Positions 46,184-58,998 of a DNA stretch of 64,000 nt are shown piece by piece (the stretch's first letter is position 1; every line of letters begins with the position of its first letter). Both the position numbers and the translations under genes were made by a program. The notes beneath the pieces were generated by a model that was not told the DNA's origin, did no database searches, and saw only the letters and a list, made by a program, of their open reading frames with translations. The DNA comes from Neostapfia colusana (Eukaryota; Streptophyta; Magnoliopsida; Poales; Poaceae), in the NCBI GenBank assembly GCA_030760725.1, contig JASWHV010000001.1, forward strand, positions 74,545,683 to 74,609,682. The letters run 5' to 3'.

Positions 46184-46195
46184 GCTCTGATACCA
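46184..46195 (-). other. Primer binding site of Gypsy A
   Basis: The minus strand reads TGGTATCAGAGC three bases from the 5' LTR end, the plant initiator tRNA-Met PBS. Confidence 0.9.
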
Positions 46196-46198
46196 GGC

Positions 46199-49100
46199 TG
46201 TGTCGGACCGGAATCCGCTCATCCAGGATCGCAGAGGGTGGTGCCGCGCGATGCGACACCTGACAGCACACGTCATAAGAACACACTATATTACATGGGA
46301 AAAACAAACTGAATGTACAAAGTAGTACACTTCTCAGTTACAAACTAGGGTCTTTATTACACAGCGGAAGTTTCTTTTTGTACAACTCACGCCCGCCTAT
46401 CTAGCAAAAGTCGGTTGCCCAGCCCTAGGGAAACCCACACTAGCTGCACGTCTCAGCTCAGCGCGGCGTGTACGGCTCCCACTCAGCCGTGGTCCCCGAC
46501 AGAGGGTAACCCTCGCCGGTGGACTCATACTCTGAGTCCGTGGGTGGCTCCTCACCTGAAAAACACTTAAGCAGCAACCGTGAGCACGAAGGCTCAGCAA
46601 GGCTTAACCGACTCACCTAAGCATGAAACTCTACATGAGGTGTACCATGACATAGGATAGCAATGTTGCAGCAAATGGACACGCCTACAAGTTCATCCTT
46701 AGTTCATCTTTTAGCAACAAGTTAACGGTTCATGAAGATGAAATTTAGTGAGCAATATTTGGTGGCAAACATGTAGCAATACAATATTATATCAAATCAC
46801 CAGTATTGAATCACCATATTTCATACATTAGTCTACGTCATGACTCAGTGACCAAGTGGTACTTTTCACCGCGAGGGACGGCGAATCGACTCGATATACA
46901 CCTGCAGGGAAACCCAAAGTGCACGTCACGTACGCCCACCCGTGGAGCTGCACAGCACGGTCACTCGATGTCGTACGGGACAACCTTTCACCCAACAGCC
47001 CAAACGTCGAACCGGTCACACCGAAACGAGCAGGAGGTTCCCCACACGGAGCATCTCTCTATGCCCGTTGGTAGATTTCCACCTTGCTGCCCTCAGCCTA
47101 CACCTATAAATCGGTGCGTTATGCCTCCACGCCCGGAGGTTTAGGCTACATCGGTTTATCGGGGCCTATATATCCGATATGCCTTCGGTACGTTCAAACT
47201 TGATCAGCGTGGGCCGCACACGGATTGATCCTCAATAGACACGGACAGGGCTGCGCACACAAGACTCCCTCTTGCTGCGCCCTAGCCCCTGCCTAGTCTC
47301 ATTTTCATTACTAATGTGATCTCACATCACTCAACCGAACCCGTGTGTCCCAAGCCTATCTCGCGAGTAGATTCCAACTACTCGACTTGTATCGAAGCCC
47401 TACGAATCTTTAAGCATAGCCTATCTACTCGAGGTCTTAGACACTACCCTCACTCTTATGGAAAATTTCTGGTCATGCAAGTGGGGTTCCATCCATCCTA
47501 TACCTAATGCACATTCACACTTCATATGACACATGTAAACAAAGTAAAACTTATAAAAGGTTAATGCAAACCGGGGATTGCCTTGTTGCTGCAGGTCAGT
47601 AGTTAGCTCTTCTTCCGGAAGGAGGAAGTCCAGCACTTCCGGAGTCTCTTCTTCAATGACTACACGTGTAATGAAATGCAACATGTAAATTTAAATGCAA
47701 TGTGTAAACTTGATTATTTAACTACTAATAACTCTAGCTAGACCTCCCCTTTGGTTCTGAAATTTTTATTGCGGCTTGGTAGGGTCCTAACCAGAGTCTT
47801 GACCAAGTTTCATTTGAAACAAAGTTCATCTGAACCTTGTACAAATAAAAGCCCTTTTGGTCAATATTTGAGCCTCTAAGTAATTCCAGGGGTTTTCATG
47901 GCTCCAACCATTACTTTCTGGAAACTAGAATTTAGGATGGTTCTAATGGAGTTGGTTTCATGTCATTTGAAGAATTCTACAGAAAGTTATGCCCTACTTA
48001 AGATTTGAGAAAATCTGAAAAATGTTTCTGTACATTTTTCTATTTTCTCAGGGCAGTTCTTTTAATCACCCCATTAGGGTAACTAAATGAACTTGTATGA
48101 GTCTGAAAATTTTACTGGGATTCAGGGATTTTCCAATGAACCGCTCAGCCAAATTTCATAATTTTTCATAAAGTAGTTCTCCAGATAAAATTCCCAACAG
48201 TTTAAATTCTAGGGATTTAATTATGGAAAACTATTCACTTTCATGAGCTGAAATTGGTATTGCCGGAAAGTACTCAGAGTTCTGAGTTCAGCAAAATTTG
48301 GTTCATCGAATTTGGAGTTTCCTAGCCAAAGTTCTATTCATTTGAAGTTTGAACTAAAACTGGAAATTCGAATAAAATTTAAACTCTGCGGGTGGGACCC
48401 ACTCCTCGAGGCAGCCCACTCAGAATGCGGCCACACCGCGGCCCACGGGGTGTTACCCGCGCTGCCGCACCGAATCCCGGCCGCAAACCGATCCCCGCGC
48501 GAGGTCAGAGGCTGACCGGTGGACCCGGCCCCCCTTCGTCTACCTCGCGCCCTCCCGCAGCTCCCTCGGCGGCGCTTTGCCGGAGCGCTCGCCGCCGGCC
48601 GTTTCACCGCCCGACCTTCGAAGAAACTTGCCGCCCGTGCTTAACGCGACTCGGAGAACACGTTGGTACCCTCACCGGAGCTCGGCAATGGCCGGAACTA
48701 TGCCCGCGGCGGTGACAGAGCTTCCCTCTACTCCGGCGATGTCACCTGGGCTACTCCGGGCCTTATTTCTCAAGCGGTTTGCTCCTACAGCTCCACCGTG
48801 ACCTAAGGAGCAACGTCCAGAGCTCTGATCCCGTGAGAAACGTCGGCAACTAGGGGCTCACCGTGCGACCTAGGGCGATTTCGGGGAAAACTGGAAAAAC
48901 TCAAAGAACTGAGGGTTTCCTCGATGGCTCTTCCTAGTTCTTGATCTCACGTGCTCGCATTTACCCGAGTAGTTCGGTGTGTGAGGCGAATTTGCCCATT
49001 TACCCGAACCGAGCTATAACACATGCTTTCGCAAGAACTGAAATTCCGGCCAGCACACCTCATGGCATGCGGCCGGCGTTGTTGGACAGAGAGCACCCTC

Positions 49101-50185
49101 CCAGGCGAACCTCCTGGCCCGCTCACTTGACGGGGGATCAAGCCTAGCGGCCGGGCTGGGAGTTTTCGGTCGCGGTGGCTCTACCCGGTGTGGAAAGGAA
49201 ACCAGGAGCTCGGGGGTAGCTTACCGTGGATGGGGCACCGGGGTATCGTGTCTATCGCGTCGAGGACGCCTCGGCGATGCTCGGGGAGAGCTCGGACTCG
49301 CTTGCTAGCTGCTGGGACGGGAGGACGCCGGAGCACTGAAAGTTTTCGGTTGTGTGGCGGTGTTTCTTCATTGAGGGTTTTTGGAACCAATCACGACCGC
49401 GACCGGGGTCGGTTCAGCAGGAGATATCGCCGGGCGACCGCTTTGTCGGCGCGCGCTGTGGGCTGGCGCTCAGGAGGTGGCGATCGGGGAAGCAGCTCGC
49501 TGGCACACGGAGGACGGTTGCTTCGGCGAGAAACAGAGAGCTATCCCGTGTTGCGCCTCCCTCCCACTGACCTGTGGGCCCAACCTTCCCCCTAATCCTC
49601 TCTTCTCCATTTCTTTTGTAAATATCCCAGCAACTACACATTGAATGAGAGACTTAGCCCCCAAGTCTTGGTTTGAATTTGAGTTCTCAAATTCAAACTT
49701 TGTTTAGTTAAATTTGCTTCATGTTTAAACTGAAATTCAAATTCAGTTTTGAATTATTGCAAATTTAGCCCCCGACAAGATGAACTCCAATGAGGATGAA
49801 AATTGGTGGGCTTACTCAGAGAAATGTGCTGAGTTTGAATATGAAGCTAACTTTTGAATTTGGGTGGTGAAAGTTGCTGCAATTTGAATTTACATTCAAA
49901 TTGGCGTCTTTTTCAAATACCTCCAAAAGTGGCTCAAAAAGTGTTGGGTTTGCATGAAACTTGGCTTGAACCCTCCCAAGACTTTTTAAGTCCTAGGGGT
50001 GAGCTCAACCTCTCATGTTCATGTGTAGAAATCCTACTTTGTGAAATGAAGGCTTTCACCTCTAATCACTCTTTTGATGGAGGTTACTTGCTCTTCACAA
50101 TATTTCCTAATATATCCACAATAAAAACTGTGGTATTGTGAGGTGAAGAAAAGTTTTTGCAAGTCCCTTTTCTTGGACTTTTACA
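46199..50185 (-). repeat. 5' LTR of Gypsy A
   Basis: Pairs with 35743-39757. Minus-strand start TGTAAAAGTCCAAGAAAAGG at 50185, end ...GGTCCGACACA at 46199. GC-rich segment about 48390-49600. Exon-like blocks at 47582-47659 and 46458-46555. Confidence 0.95.
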
Positions 50186-50190
50186 TTTGC

Positions 50191-50560
50191 AACATGCTGA
50201 TATGTTATGTTGTTGTCCCGTTGGGTCATGTGACAATCTGGTACGAAAGGATCCACATCACAGCCAGTATCGGAAGTTGTGAAAGATGACACTCCATTAG
50301 ACGAAGATGGAGGGAATATTTGTGAACTTTGCTCAAGTGTAAGCGCACGAGTAAATATTTGCTGTTGTAATTGCAGCGGCTAAAATCCTTCCAACGAATA
50401 CGTCCGACATTAAAACTGTGGTGATCACACAACCAACTGACTTTCCTGATCGGATGGTAAACAATGCACCACCCGATATTTCAGAGGAATGTCACTAGTG
50501 GTAACCGGTGGTATACTTCTTTTCTTTTTCTTGTAACGCACTAGGTACCGCTACTCAGGA
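50191..50560. other. Unassigned sequence right of Gypsy A
   Basis: Before A inserted, this was contiguous with the protease-proximal end of D (35742), so it could be a D gag remnant. A minus-strand frame (50226-50432) and its neighbour (50107-50292, which runs into the A LTR) show no zinc knuckle or capsid motif that I recognise. Function unknown. Confidence 0.3.
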
Positions 50561-51323
50561 GGCTACTAGAACAGCTACGATTTCCTACTAAGTGTAAAAT
50601 TATTAGAATCATTTTGACAGGGTTTCTGTTGTAATTCTTAACAGCTGCGGACAAACGGTCACAAAAATATACGCATTAATATAGGAAAGCAAAATAATAT
50701 CATTCGACCCTCACAACTGCAGTAAACTGAATAAAAACTTATCCGTCCTCATGATACTTCTTATTGACACACAACCTATGCGAATAATTAAGATGTTCCA
50801 TATTCTAAGATTAATATTTGATATGTGTGCTCAAAGTGTAGATGCTACCCTCTTCCCAAGCATGCTTCGTTCAACAAGTACCTAAAAACCAAATAAACAT
50901 AAGAGTGAGTAAAAACACTCAGCAAGTACACTTAGAGCTGGAAGAACGGTAAAGGTAACCAGAATTAAACCAGCGACAGAGTAGAAATTAAACTGAGAGC
51001 TATGAAATAGTAGTTTCCGTCTGAAATGGACAACACTTGAATTCTTCCTAGCATTTACTGGTAAAACCGAGCAAGTGGGGCCAGCACCTACTCACAGGAA
51101 CTTGAATACAAGAACCAAACTGCACTCCGGACCAAACTGGTACTAGAATGATAATTACATGAACAACTTGAATCTTAAACTTCAAAGAACAGAATCATGA
51201 ACAACTGAATTTCGAAAACTAAGATAATGAATCCACAATACTATAAAGAAAATCACAAGCACATCACACATGTCAGGAAAGGAATTCCTCATGCACTTGC
51301 CTTAACCTCGTTGAGAATTAGAA

Positions 51324-51407
<84 letters not shown>

Positions 51408-51594
51408 TGCTAGGTGGCTTAAACCCTCATATCAACAGTGCAAATTAATCTGACCTATACTAACTCATACGATCTCTGAATTAAACATATGAATAGTGAA
51501 ACAAAATTGTTTCGACGACCTCTACACATCTATGGTCTCCAATCATCCATTGGGGCAGCAGATCAGAAAGCCCGCAAATGCTCGGGATGTTACA
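50561..51594 (-). repeat. 3' LTR of Gypsy C (inner edge clear, outer edge not)
   Basis: On the minus strand it begins TGTAACATCCCGAGCATTTG right after the C polypurine tract. It contains gtgagtaaaaacactcagcaag (50907-50928), a phrase recurring in grass Gypsy LTRs. The distal end is not defined. It contains a long CT/TA microsatellite. Confidence 0.5.
51327..51407. repeat. Compound microsatellite (CT)n(TA)n
   Basis: About 15-16 CT repeats run directly into about 25 TA repeats. It lies in the C LTR. Length is likely polymorphic and error-prone in assembly. Confidence 0.95.
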
Positions 51595-51616
51595 TTCTCC
51601 CCCCCCCCCCCCCTTC
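51595..51616 (-). other. Polypurine tract of Gypsy C with expanded G run
   Basis: The minus strand reads TTGAA followed by 15 G and AGAA up to the LTR start. The equivalent tracts in A, B and D have four to six consecutive G. Confidence 0.7.
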
Positions 51617-51679
51617 AACAGAATTCGCCCTCGAATTCTTTATTATAGTTCTCAAAGAATACCAGAGATATGATAAAGG

Positions 51680-53008
51680 AAAAGTGTGCAAATGCTCACC
51701 AAATTTGAATAATTCAGGATACTTCTCTCACATCATAGTCTCGAGCTCCCAGGTTGCTTCACGCTAAGTTTGGTTTGTGCACAAAACCTTCACAAACTTG
51801 AATGACTTGCATCTGAGCAGTTGCTTAGATGTCTCCAAAATCCTCACCGGACGAGCCTCAAATGACAAATCATGTTCAATTGTCAATGGCTCTATTGTTA
51901 TGTGGTGCTCTGGATCTCTCAGGTACTTCCTCAACATGGAGACGTGTACATTGTGAACCCTTCTTATCGAGACCGGCAACTCTAATCGATATGCCAATTT
52001 ATCCACTCGCTCCTTAATAACAAAGTGTCCAATATATCTTGGGCTAAGCTTCCCTTTAGTACCAAACCTCACAACACCCTTGGTGGGCGACACCCTAAGA
52101 AGAACCTCATCCCCTTCCTGAAACTCCAAGTCTCGCCTCCTAACATCAGCATAGCTCTTCTGTCTACTCTGTGCTGCTAGCATGTGTTCTTGAATTTCTG
52201 CAACTCGCTTAGTCGATTTACCCACTGCATCCCAACAAAGAGGTGATCTACACTTCTTTCCATAAAGAGCCTCATAGGGTGCACAACGAATGCTAGAGTG
52301 ATAGCTGTTTTTATAAGAAAATTCCACTAGTGGTAAATGATCTTCCCAACTTCCTTTCCATGATAGTACACATGATCTGAGCATATCTTCCAATATTTGA
52401 ATTGTGCGTTCGGATTGTCCATCCATCCGAGGGTGAAAAGCAGTGCTCAACCTTTGTGTAGTGCCCAATGCTAGTTGCAAACTCTCCCACAACATAGAAA
52501 CAAACTTAGCATCTCTGTCTGAAACAATGGTGCGTGGTACACCATGCAACCGCACTACTTCCCGCATGTAGATGGGCGCCAAATCACCCGCTGAATAGGT
52601 GGATCGAATTGGAATAAAATGTGCCACCTTACTCAGACGATCAACTACCACCCAAATAGAGTCTCGTCCCCTTGGATAACATGGTAGGACAACCACAAAA
52701 TCCATAGCAATATCTTTCCAGGGCCACACGGGAACCTCTAATGCCTGTAGCTTCCCAGCAAGGCTCTTATGCTCAGCCTTAACTCGCTGACAAACCCCAC
52801 ACGAAGCCACGTGCCTTGCTACATCCACTTTCATCCTCTTCCACCAATAGATTTTCTTCAGATCTTGGTATATCTTATTCTCTCTAGGGTGCGCGGTATA
52901 ACGGGCATGATGCGCCTCTTTAAGAATCTCTTCCTTGATTGGAGACTTCTGCAGCACACATAGGCGACCATGAAATCGAGCAGCTCCAGCATCATCCAAG
53001 GTGAAATC
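51680..53008 (-). pseudogene. Gypsy C pol 3' part: integrase and chromodomain
   Basis: The open frame from the B junction (53008) down to TAG at 51764-51766 contains the integrase zinc finger (HHARYTAHPRENKIY ... CGVCQRVKAEH) and the core with Asp in AMDFVVVLP, Asp in VSDRDAKFVS and Glu in DGQSERTIQ. Then come the GPY/F-like region (KGKLSPRYIGHFVI) and the start of a chromodomain. The chromodomain continues past the stop (REATWELE, KYPELF) with a second stop, so its end is damaged. RT and gag lie beyond element B, outside the window. Lineage: chromovirus, distinct from A and B. Confidence 0.85.
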
Positions 53009-55548
53009 TGTAAAAGCCCAATAAAAGGGACTTGCAAAAGTGATCATTTTTATCACCTCACAACACAACATCTCATCGTGTGGATATCTTGTAAACATTT
53101 GTGAAGAGCAAGTAACCACCATCAAAAGGGTGATTAGAGTGGAAATCCCTAACTTCCAAAAAATGGGATTTCTACACATAAACATGGAAGGTTGAGCTCA
53201 CCCCTAGAACTTAAATAGGCTTGGGAAGGCTCAGGCCGAATTCATGCAAATCCAATACTTTTTGAGGCATTTGAAAAAGGGGCCAATTTGAATGTAAATT
53301 CAAATTGCAGCAACTCTCATCACTTGAATTCAAAAGTTGACTTCATATTCAAACTCAGCACATTTTTCTGAGTTAGTCCATCAATTTTCATCCTCATTGG
53401 AGTTCATCTTGTCAGGGGCTAAATTTGCATTATTCAAAAACTGAATTTGAATTTTAGTTCCATTGGGCAACAAATTTAGCCAAATCAATTCCAAATAGAG
53501 GAAACCAAATTCAAACTGTGACTTGGTGCTTAAGTCTCTCATTCAATTGAGAGTAGCTGGGATATTTACAGTAGAATTTGGAAAAAGGATTAGGGGAGAG
53601 AGATGGGCCCACAGGTCAGTGGGAGAGCTACTCACAACCGGGTGGTGCTCTGTTTTCTCGCTGAAGCGATCGCACGCAGCGCGCCACCGAGGCGATTCCC
53701 GGATGCCACCTCCCGAGCAGCCCAGGCCACGGTATGCATCGACGTAGCGGTCACCAGGGATATTTCCCACCTCAGAAACCGACTCGCCGCGCTGCTCTGG
53801 CCATTCCCCAGCTCCTCGACGAAGAAACACCACCGCACGCCCGACAACCCTCGGTTCTCCGGTGTCTGCGCGTCTCCGAGGTTGGCACGCTGGTCTGAGC
53901 TCACCCAGAGTTTCGCCGAAGCCTCCTCGACGTGATCGACGCAACGAACCGGCCCACCCACGGTAAACCGACCACGAGCTCCCTGTTTCCATTCAGCGCC
54001 GTGTAAAGCCGCCGCTACCAAAAACTCATCGTCTGGCCGCTAGGTTTGATCCCGCGCCGAGTTGGACATGCCAAAAGCTTCGCCTAGGAGTGTACTTTCT
54101 GTCTGGCAACCCCGGCCGCATGACATAGAGTGTGCTGGCCGGAATTTCAGTTCTTGTCGAGAGCATGTGATATAGCCCGTGTTTGGTTAATCAGAAAATT
54201 CGGGCTAACCGGTCAAGCAATCGCTCCCCAGCTTCGACAACCAGCTAGAAATGTCCATGCAAAACCATACGGTCAAAAACAACGGGAAACCAGCGAGAAA
54301 CCACCAAGTTCCGTGGGCTTTTCGTTCATCGCCGGGTTTAGACCTAGGTCGCACGGTGAACTCCAGTTTGCCACAACTTTGAGCAAGATCAGAGGCTGGG
54401 TCGTTGCTCCATAGGTCGTGGCGGTGATGTAGGAGCCAATAAAGGGGACTGTGAGGCATGACAGCGCCATATCGACATCACCGAACTCACCCCGTGGACT
54501 GTTGCCGTCGCGCAACCGATTCCGGTGATCACCGGCCGGTGACAAGGCAGCAATGGTTTCCCCGAGAAATTTCAGGCGGGGGCGGCCAGTTTGGTCGAGC
54601 TCCGGTCACGGGAACAGCCTCCCGGCGAGTACTCCGGTGAGGGGGGCGGCAGGGAGCCGTGGGAACGCGAGGTAGACGAAGCCCCGCGGGCCCCATGTGT
54701 CGGTCTCTGCTGAAACCGCCCCGGATCGGCTGTGGCACCGGGATCCCGTGCAACTGCGCGGAAGACTCTGCGGACCCCCGTGTGGGTTGGCTGCGGTGCT
54801 GACACGTAGCCCGGGGACCCCACCAGCCGGTTTAAACTTTATTTGAATTTCAGATTTGGTTCAAACTTCAAATGCATATAACTTCTGCTAAGAAGCTCCA
54901 AATTCAGTGAACCAAATTTTGATGAACTCAGCTTTTTGAGTACTTCCCAGCAACACAGATTTCAGCTCATGAATCTTAATAGTTTTCCAGAATTAATTCT
55001 CTAAAGTTTAACTGTTAGGATTTTCATATGTAGGATTACTTTATGAAAAATTCTGAAATTTGGCTGAGAGGTTCAATGGAAAATCCTTGAGTCACAGTAA
55101 AATTTTCAGACCCATCCAAGTTCATTTTCCCCCTAATGGTGTGATTAAGTGAACTGCCCTGAGAAAATAGAAAAATGTACAGAAACATTTTTCAGATTTT
55201 CTCAAATCTTGTTTAGGGCATAACTTCATCTAGAATTCTTCAAATGACATGAAACCAATTCCGTTAGAACCATCTCAAATTCTAGTTTCCATAAAGTAAT
55301 GGTTGGAGCCATGGAAACCCCTAGAATTCCTTAGAGGCTCTAATATTGACCAAATAGGCTTTTATTTGTACAAAGCTCAAATGAACTTTGTTTCAAATAA
55401 AACTGGTTCAAGACTCTGGGTAGGACCCTACCAAGCTACCATAAAAATTTCAAAACCAAAGGGGAGGGCTAGCTAGAGTTACGGTAATTACTTATTCAGC
55501 TCTAGACATTGCATTTAAATTGACATATAGTATATCGTTTATGTGTAG

Positions 55549-55629
55549 TTACTGAAGGTGAGGAAACTCCGGAAGTGCTCGACTTCCTTCTTCCGGACGA
55601 AGCCCTAACCACTGACCAGCAGCAACAAG
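55549..55629 (+). other. Exon-like acidic block 1 in the B LTR
   Basis: 81 nt, one codon longer than in A, between ATGTGTAG and AG|GCAAGC; encodes GEETPEVLDFLLPDEALT. The length change is a multiple of three. Confidence 0.55.
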
Positions 55630-56656
55630 GCAAGCCCTGGTTTACATTAAACCGTTTTACAAAGTTTTGCTTTGTTATATACTTGGTATGAGGTTTATGG
55701 ATGTGCATTAGGTGTAGGGTGAATGAAACCCAGGTGCATAACCAAATTTTTCCTATAAGAGTGAGGGTAGTGTCTAAGGCCTCGAGTAGACAGGCTATGC
55801 TTAATGATTCCTAGAACTTCTATACAAGTCGAGTAGTTGGAATCTACTCGCGAGTTAGGCTTGGGACACACGGGATTGGTTCGAGTGATGTGAGATCACT
55901 TTAGTAAAGAAAATGAGACTAGGCAGGGGCTAGGGCGCAGCAAGAGGAAGTCTTGTGTGTGCAGCCCTGTCCGTGTCAATTGAGGACCGATCCGTGTGCG
56001 GCCCTGCTGAACAAGTATTGAATGTACCGAAAGCATATCGGATATATGGGCCCCGATAAACCAATGTAACCTAAACCTCCGGGCGTCGAGGCATAGCACA
56101 CCGATTTATAGGTTTAGGTTGAGGGCAGCAAGGTGGAAATCTGCTAACAGGCATAGAGAGATGCTCCGTGTAGGGAACCTCCTGTCCGTTTCGGTGCGAC
56201 CGGTTCGACGTTTGGGTTGTTGAGTGAAAGGTTGTCCCGTACGACATCGAGTGAGCGTGATGTGCTGCTCCACGGATGGGCGTACGTGACATGCTATTCG
56301 GGTATCCCTGCAGGTGTATATCGAGTCAATTCGCCGTCCCTCGTGGTGACGAGTACCGCTTGTTCACTGCATCATAACGTAGATAAACAATGGAATGTCA
56401 TGATTCAATTCTGCTGATATGTATAATTGTATTGCTACATGTGTGCCACCAAATATTGCTCACTAAATTTCCTATTCATGAACTGTTAACTTGTGGCTAA
56501 AAGATGAAATAAGGATGAACCTGTAGGCGTGTTCCTTTGCTGCTACTTACCACCACATGTCCGTTGTACACTACATGTAGAGTTTCATGCATAGGTGAGT
56601 CGGTTAAGTCTTGTTGAGCCATCGTGCTCACGGTTGCGGCTATAAGTGTTTTTAAG

Positions 56657-56754
56657 GTGAGGAGCATCCCACGGACTCGGGTTACAAGTCCACCGGCGAG
56701 GGCTACCCTCCGTCGGGGACCACGGCTGAGTGGGAGCCGTACACGCCACGCTGA
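56657..56754 (+). other. Exon-like acidic block 2 in the B LTR
   Basis: 98 nt after TTTTTAAG (acceptor AAG rather than CAG); encodes EEHPTDSGYKSTGEG, AEWEPYTPR and TGA at 56752-56754. Confidence 0.5.
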
Positions 56755-57018
56755 GCTGCAGGAGTGCAGCTAGTGTGGGTTGCCCTAGGGCTGGCAACCG
56801 ACTTTTGCTAGGTAGATGGGCGTGAGTTGTACAAACTTAGCTTCCGCTGTTGTAATATAAACACTAGTTTGTAACTGAAGTCTTGTACTAGTTTGTACAT
56901 ATTCAGTTGGTTTTCTGTGTAATACAATATCGTTCTTATGATGAGTGCTGTCGGGTGTCGCATCGTGCGGCACCACCCTCTGCGATCCTGGATGAGCAGA
57001 TTTCGTTCCGCCGCAGGC

Positions 57019-57033
57019 TGGTATCAGAGCCGC
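57019..57033 (+). other. Primer binding site of Gypsy B
   Basis: tggtatcagagccgc, three bases after the LTR end; initiator tRNA-Met type. Confidence 0.9.
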
Positions 57034-58998
57034 ATTGGGGATAGCACATTAATAAAGGTTTGTATTACGGGAAAACTTAGGTTTACGGTGAGGATTCGGT
57101 AGTTTGCCCATGTAAGGACTATATTAGCATAGTTACTTAAAGTGGCAAGACTAATATATGTGTTATAATTCTGAATTTTAATTATGTCACGACGCATCTA
57201 CGCTCTGGTAAGAATGGTAAGGAACGCCACCGAAAGCGGTTCAATTTCGGTTAGCTCCCCTGACGAGGAACGTGGTTCAGGGATAGGTCTCACAGCTTGG
57301 TGTGAGACGTCAATATGAAACTCTTGGACTCTTCATGTTCCTGAGTTCATATGAAACGCTGATCCCTAGCGTGCATTAGGCAAGCAAGTGGAGACCCCAT
57401 CGTGTGGTCAGTAACGCGATAGTGTGTTCGTCTGGAAATAGCCCAGAAGGACATACGCAGCACTTGCCATCGGCGTGCCCTGCAGGGCAGTAGGTGGTAT
57501 CTGTTGGGGTGATAAAATTCCCAACCGTGACGACCCGTTCGCGCTCTACTCGGGTTCCCCGTCGTGTGGTGTTAAAACACGATCACGTACCTTGAGACGT
57601 GGCTTAACTCAAGGACGGCCGTATGGTAATGATATGGGCGTTTGTATTTACTTTCAAATATGAACCTGCCTGAAATGAAAATAACCTTTGAGTGCATCAT
57701 TATTGGGTGTTTTTCTGCAAGTACTAACCACGTATGTATCCCGTGTAGTATACGTGTGCGAGAGCCCGTTTAGTGCCACAATTGAGACGTATATGCCGGT
57801 ATAATCCGGTTAGGATTTTCTTTTTGTGAGGAACATAGTACCGACATATCATAGGCATCTCCATGAAATATAATGATAATAAGGAACTAAAATCACCATG
57901 TTTCAACATTTAGGTCCCTGGTTGGATAGAAAAATGCTATAGTTGATCAGCATAGCTCCAAGGGACTGAAAAACAGAGTGCTCTGTTTTGGGCAGCAAGT
58001 ATGCTGAACCTTGACAGGGCATAACTCACAGATCATTTATCCAATGGAGGTGTGGGATATATTTCTGGAAAGGTATTTAAGTTCTCTACAACTTTGTTGT
58101 AGACATACAGAGCTGAATCACACCTTAATCTGGCTGAAATTCCAGCGGCTTGTAAACTGTCCAGAACCAGGACAGATTTAAAACACTCTCTGGACTGTTC
58201 TGTTTTTCAAGCATAACTTCCTGTAGGAAAAATTTAAAATTATCATATGATACATCTTTGGAAAGGGTAGGAGATGTGTTACATCTTTGTAAGTCAAAGT
58301 TTCCGTAATTTCAGCACGGAATTCAGTGGAAATTACAATTGAAAACAGCAACTTCCAAAGGAGGTGCTGTTGAAATTCTTCCAGAAATTCTGCTGACTTT
58401 GAATTACCATAACTTTTAAACCAGAGCTGATCTGAGGGCAAATAAGTACTCGTTGGAAAGATACTGAAGTTAACTTTACTTTGATATTCATCTTGAGTCA
58501 TGAATATTCCAAGAACCAGGTCAAAATCTGGAATATGTCACAACTGGTCATTCGGGCAGAGGGATGACAGTTTAACTCATTTGACAGATTGTTGTACCCA
58601 AGGGGGTTTGAGTACTCCCAATGGGGTAGAACATACTCAGGAGTGGTTATCTTCAACTAGTGGAAGATTTGAGTATATATCTTGCTCAAGTTTCTTTTGC
58701 TAGAGACCATGTTTGTGTCGTATTGAAGATAAAGGGGTAGTATACGTGATGACAAGGCGATTTTTAACGTCTCGTAGTGACCAAACCTAGTTGTGATGAA
58801 CTTCCAAAGGGGAAGTCCATCAAGTTGGATTTAACTAGCTTGTGTTTGGTCTGGTAATGGTGTAGCTTGTGCAAAGTTATTACATTATCTGTATACGAGA
58901 TGTATCACACGTTTTACTGTCATTATGTTTTACGCCTAATTTTATTGGACGGCATGAAATATGTTGCAGGACTGATGTTTATTGTTGTATGGTTGCAG
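57034..58998 (+). other. Leader of Gypsy B (non-coding)
   Basis: Colinear with the A leader over its length and with parts of the E leader. It ends tgtatggttgcag directly at the gag ATG. No coding domain recognised. Confidence 0.75.

Larger units (their letters stand above)
35743..50185 (-). mobile_element. Complete Gypsy chromovirus A (Tekay/Del lineage)
   Basis: A 14.4-kb element with 3' LTR 35743-39757 and 5' LTR 46199-50185 (4015 and 3987 bp). It has a perfect 5-bp target duplication TTTGC (35738-35742 and 50186-50190), PBS, leader, gag-pol, polypurine tract and a C-terminal chromodomain. In a hand alignment of about 530 bp (38553-39085 against 48981-49510) I count about 20 LTR differences, mostly transitions; the first 170 bp differ at about three. 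It is therefore fairly recent relative to its neighbours. Three coding breaks are visible (one homopolymer frameshift, two stops). Confidence 0.95.
53009..57015 (+). repeat. 5' LTR of Gypsy B (4.0 kb)
   Basis: TGTAAAAGCCCAATAAAAGG to ...TTCCGCCGCA. GC-rich segment about 53590-54830. Similar to, but visibly diverged from, the A LTRs. Confidence 0.9.

Noticed and set aside
50226..50432. Small host gene right of Gypsy A
   Set aside because: No recognisable domain, and the neighbouring frame runs into the LTR; more likely transposon-derived or random.
53009..53185. N-terminal ~59 residues of the 473-aa minus-strand frame ending at 51764
   Set aside because: These codons lie in the B LTR; the frame runs through the insertion junction by chance, so only 51764-53008 belongs to Gypsy C.
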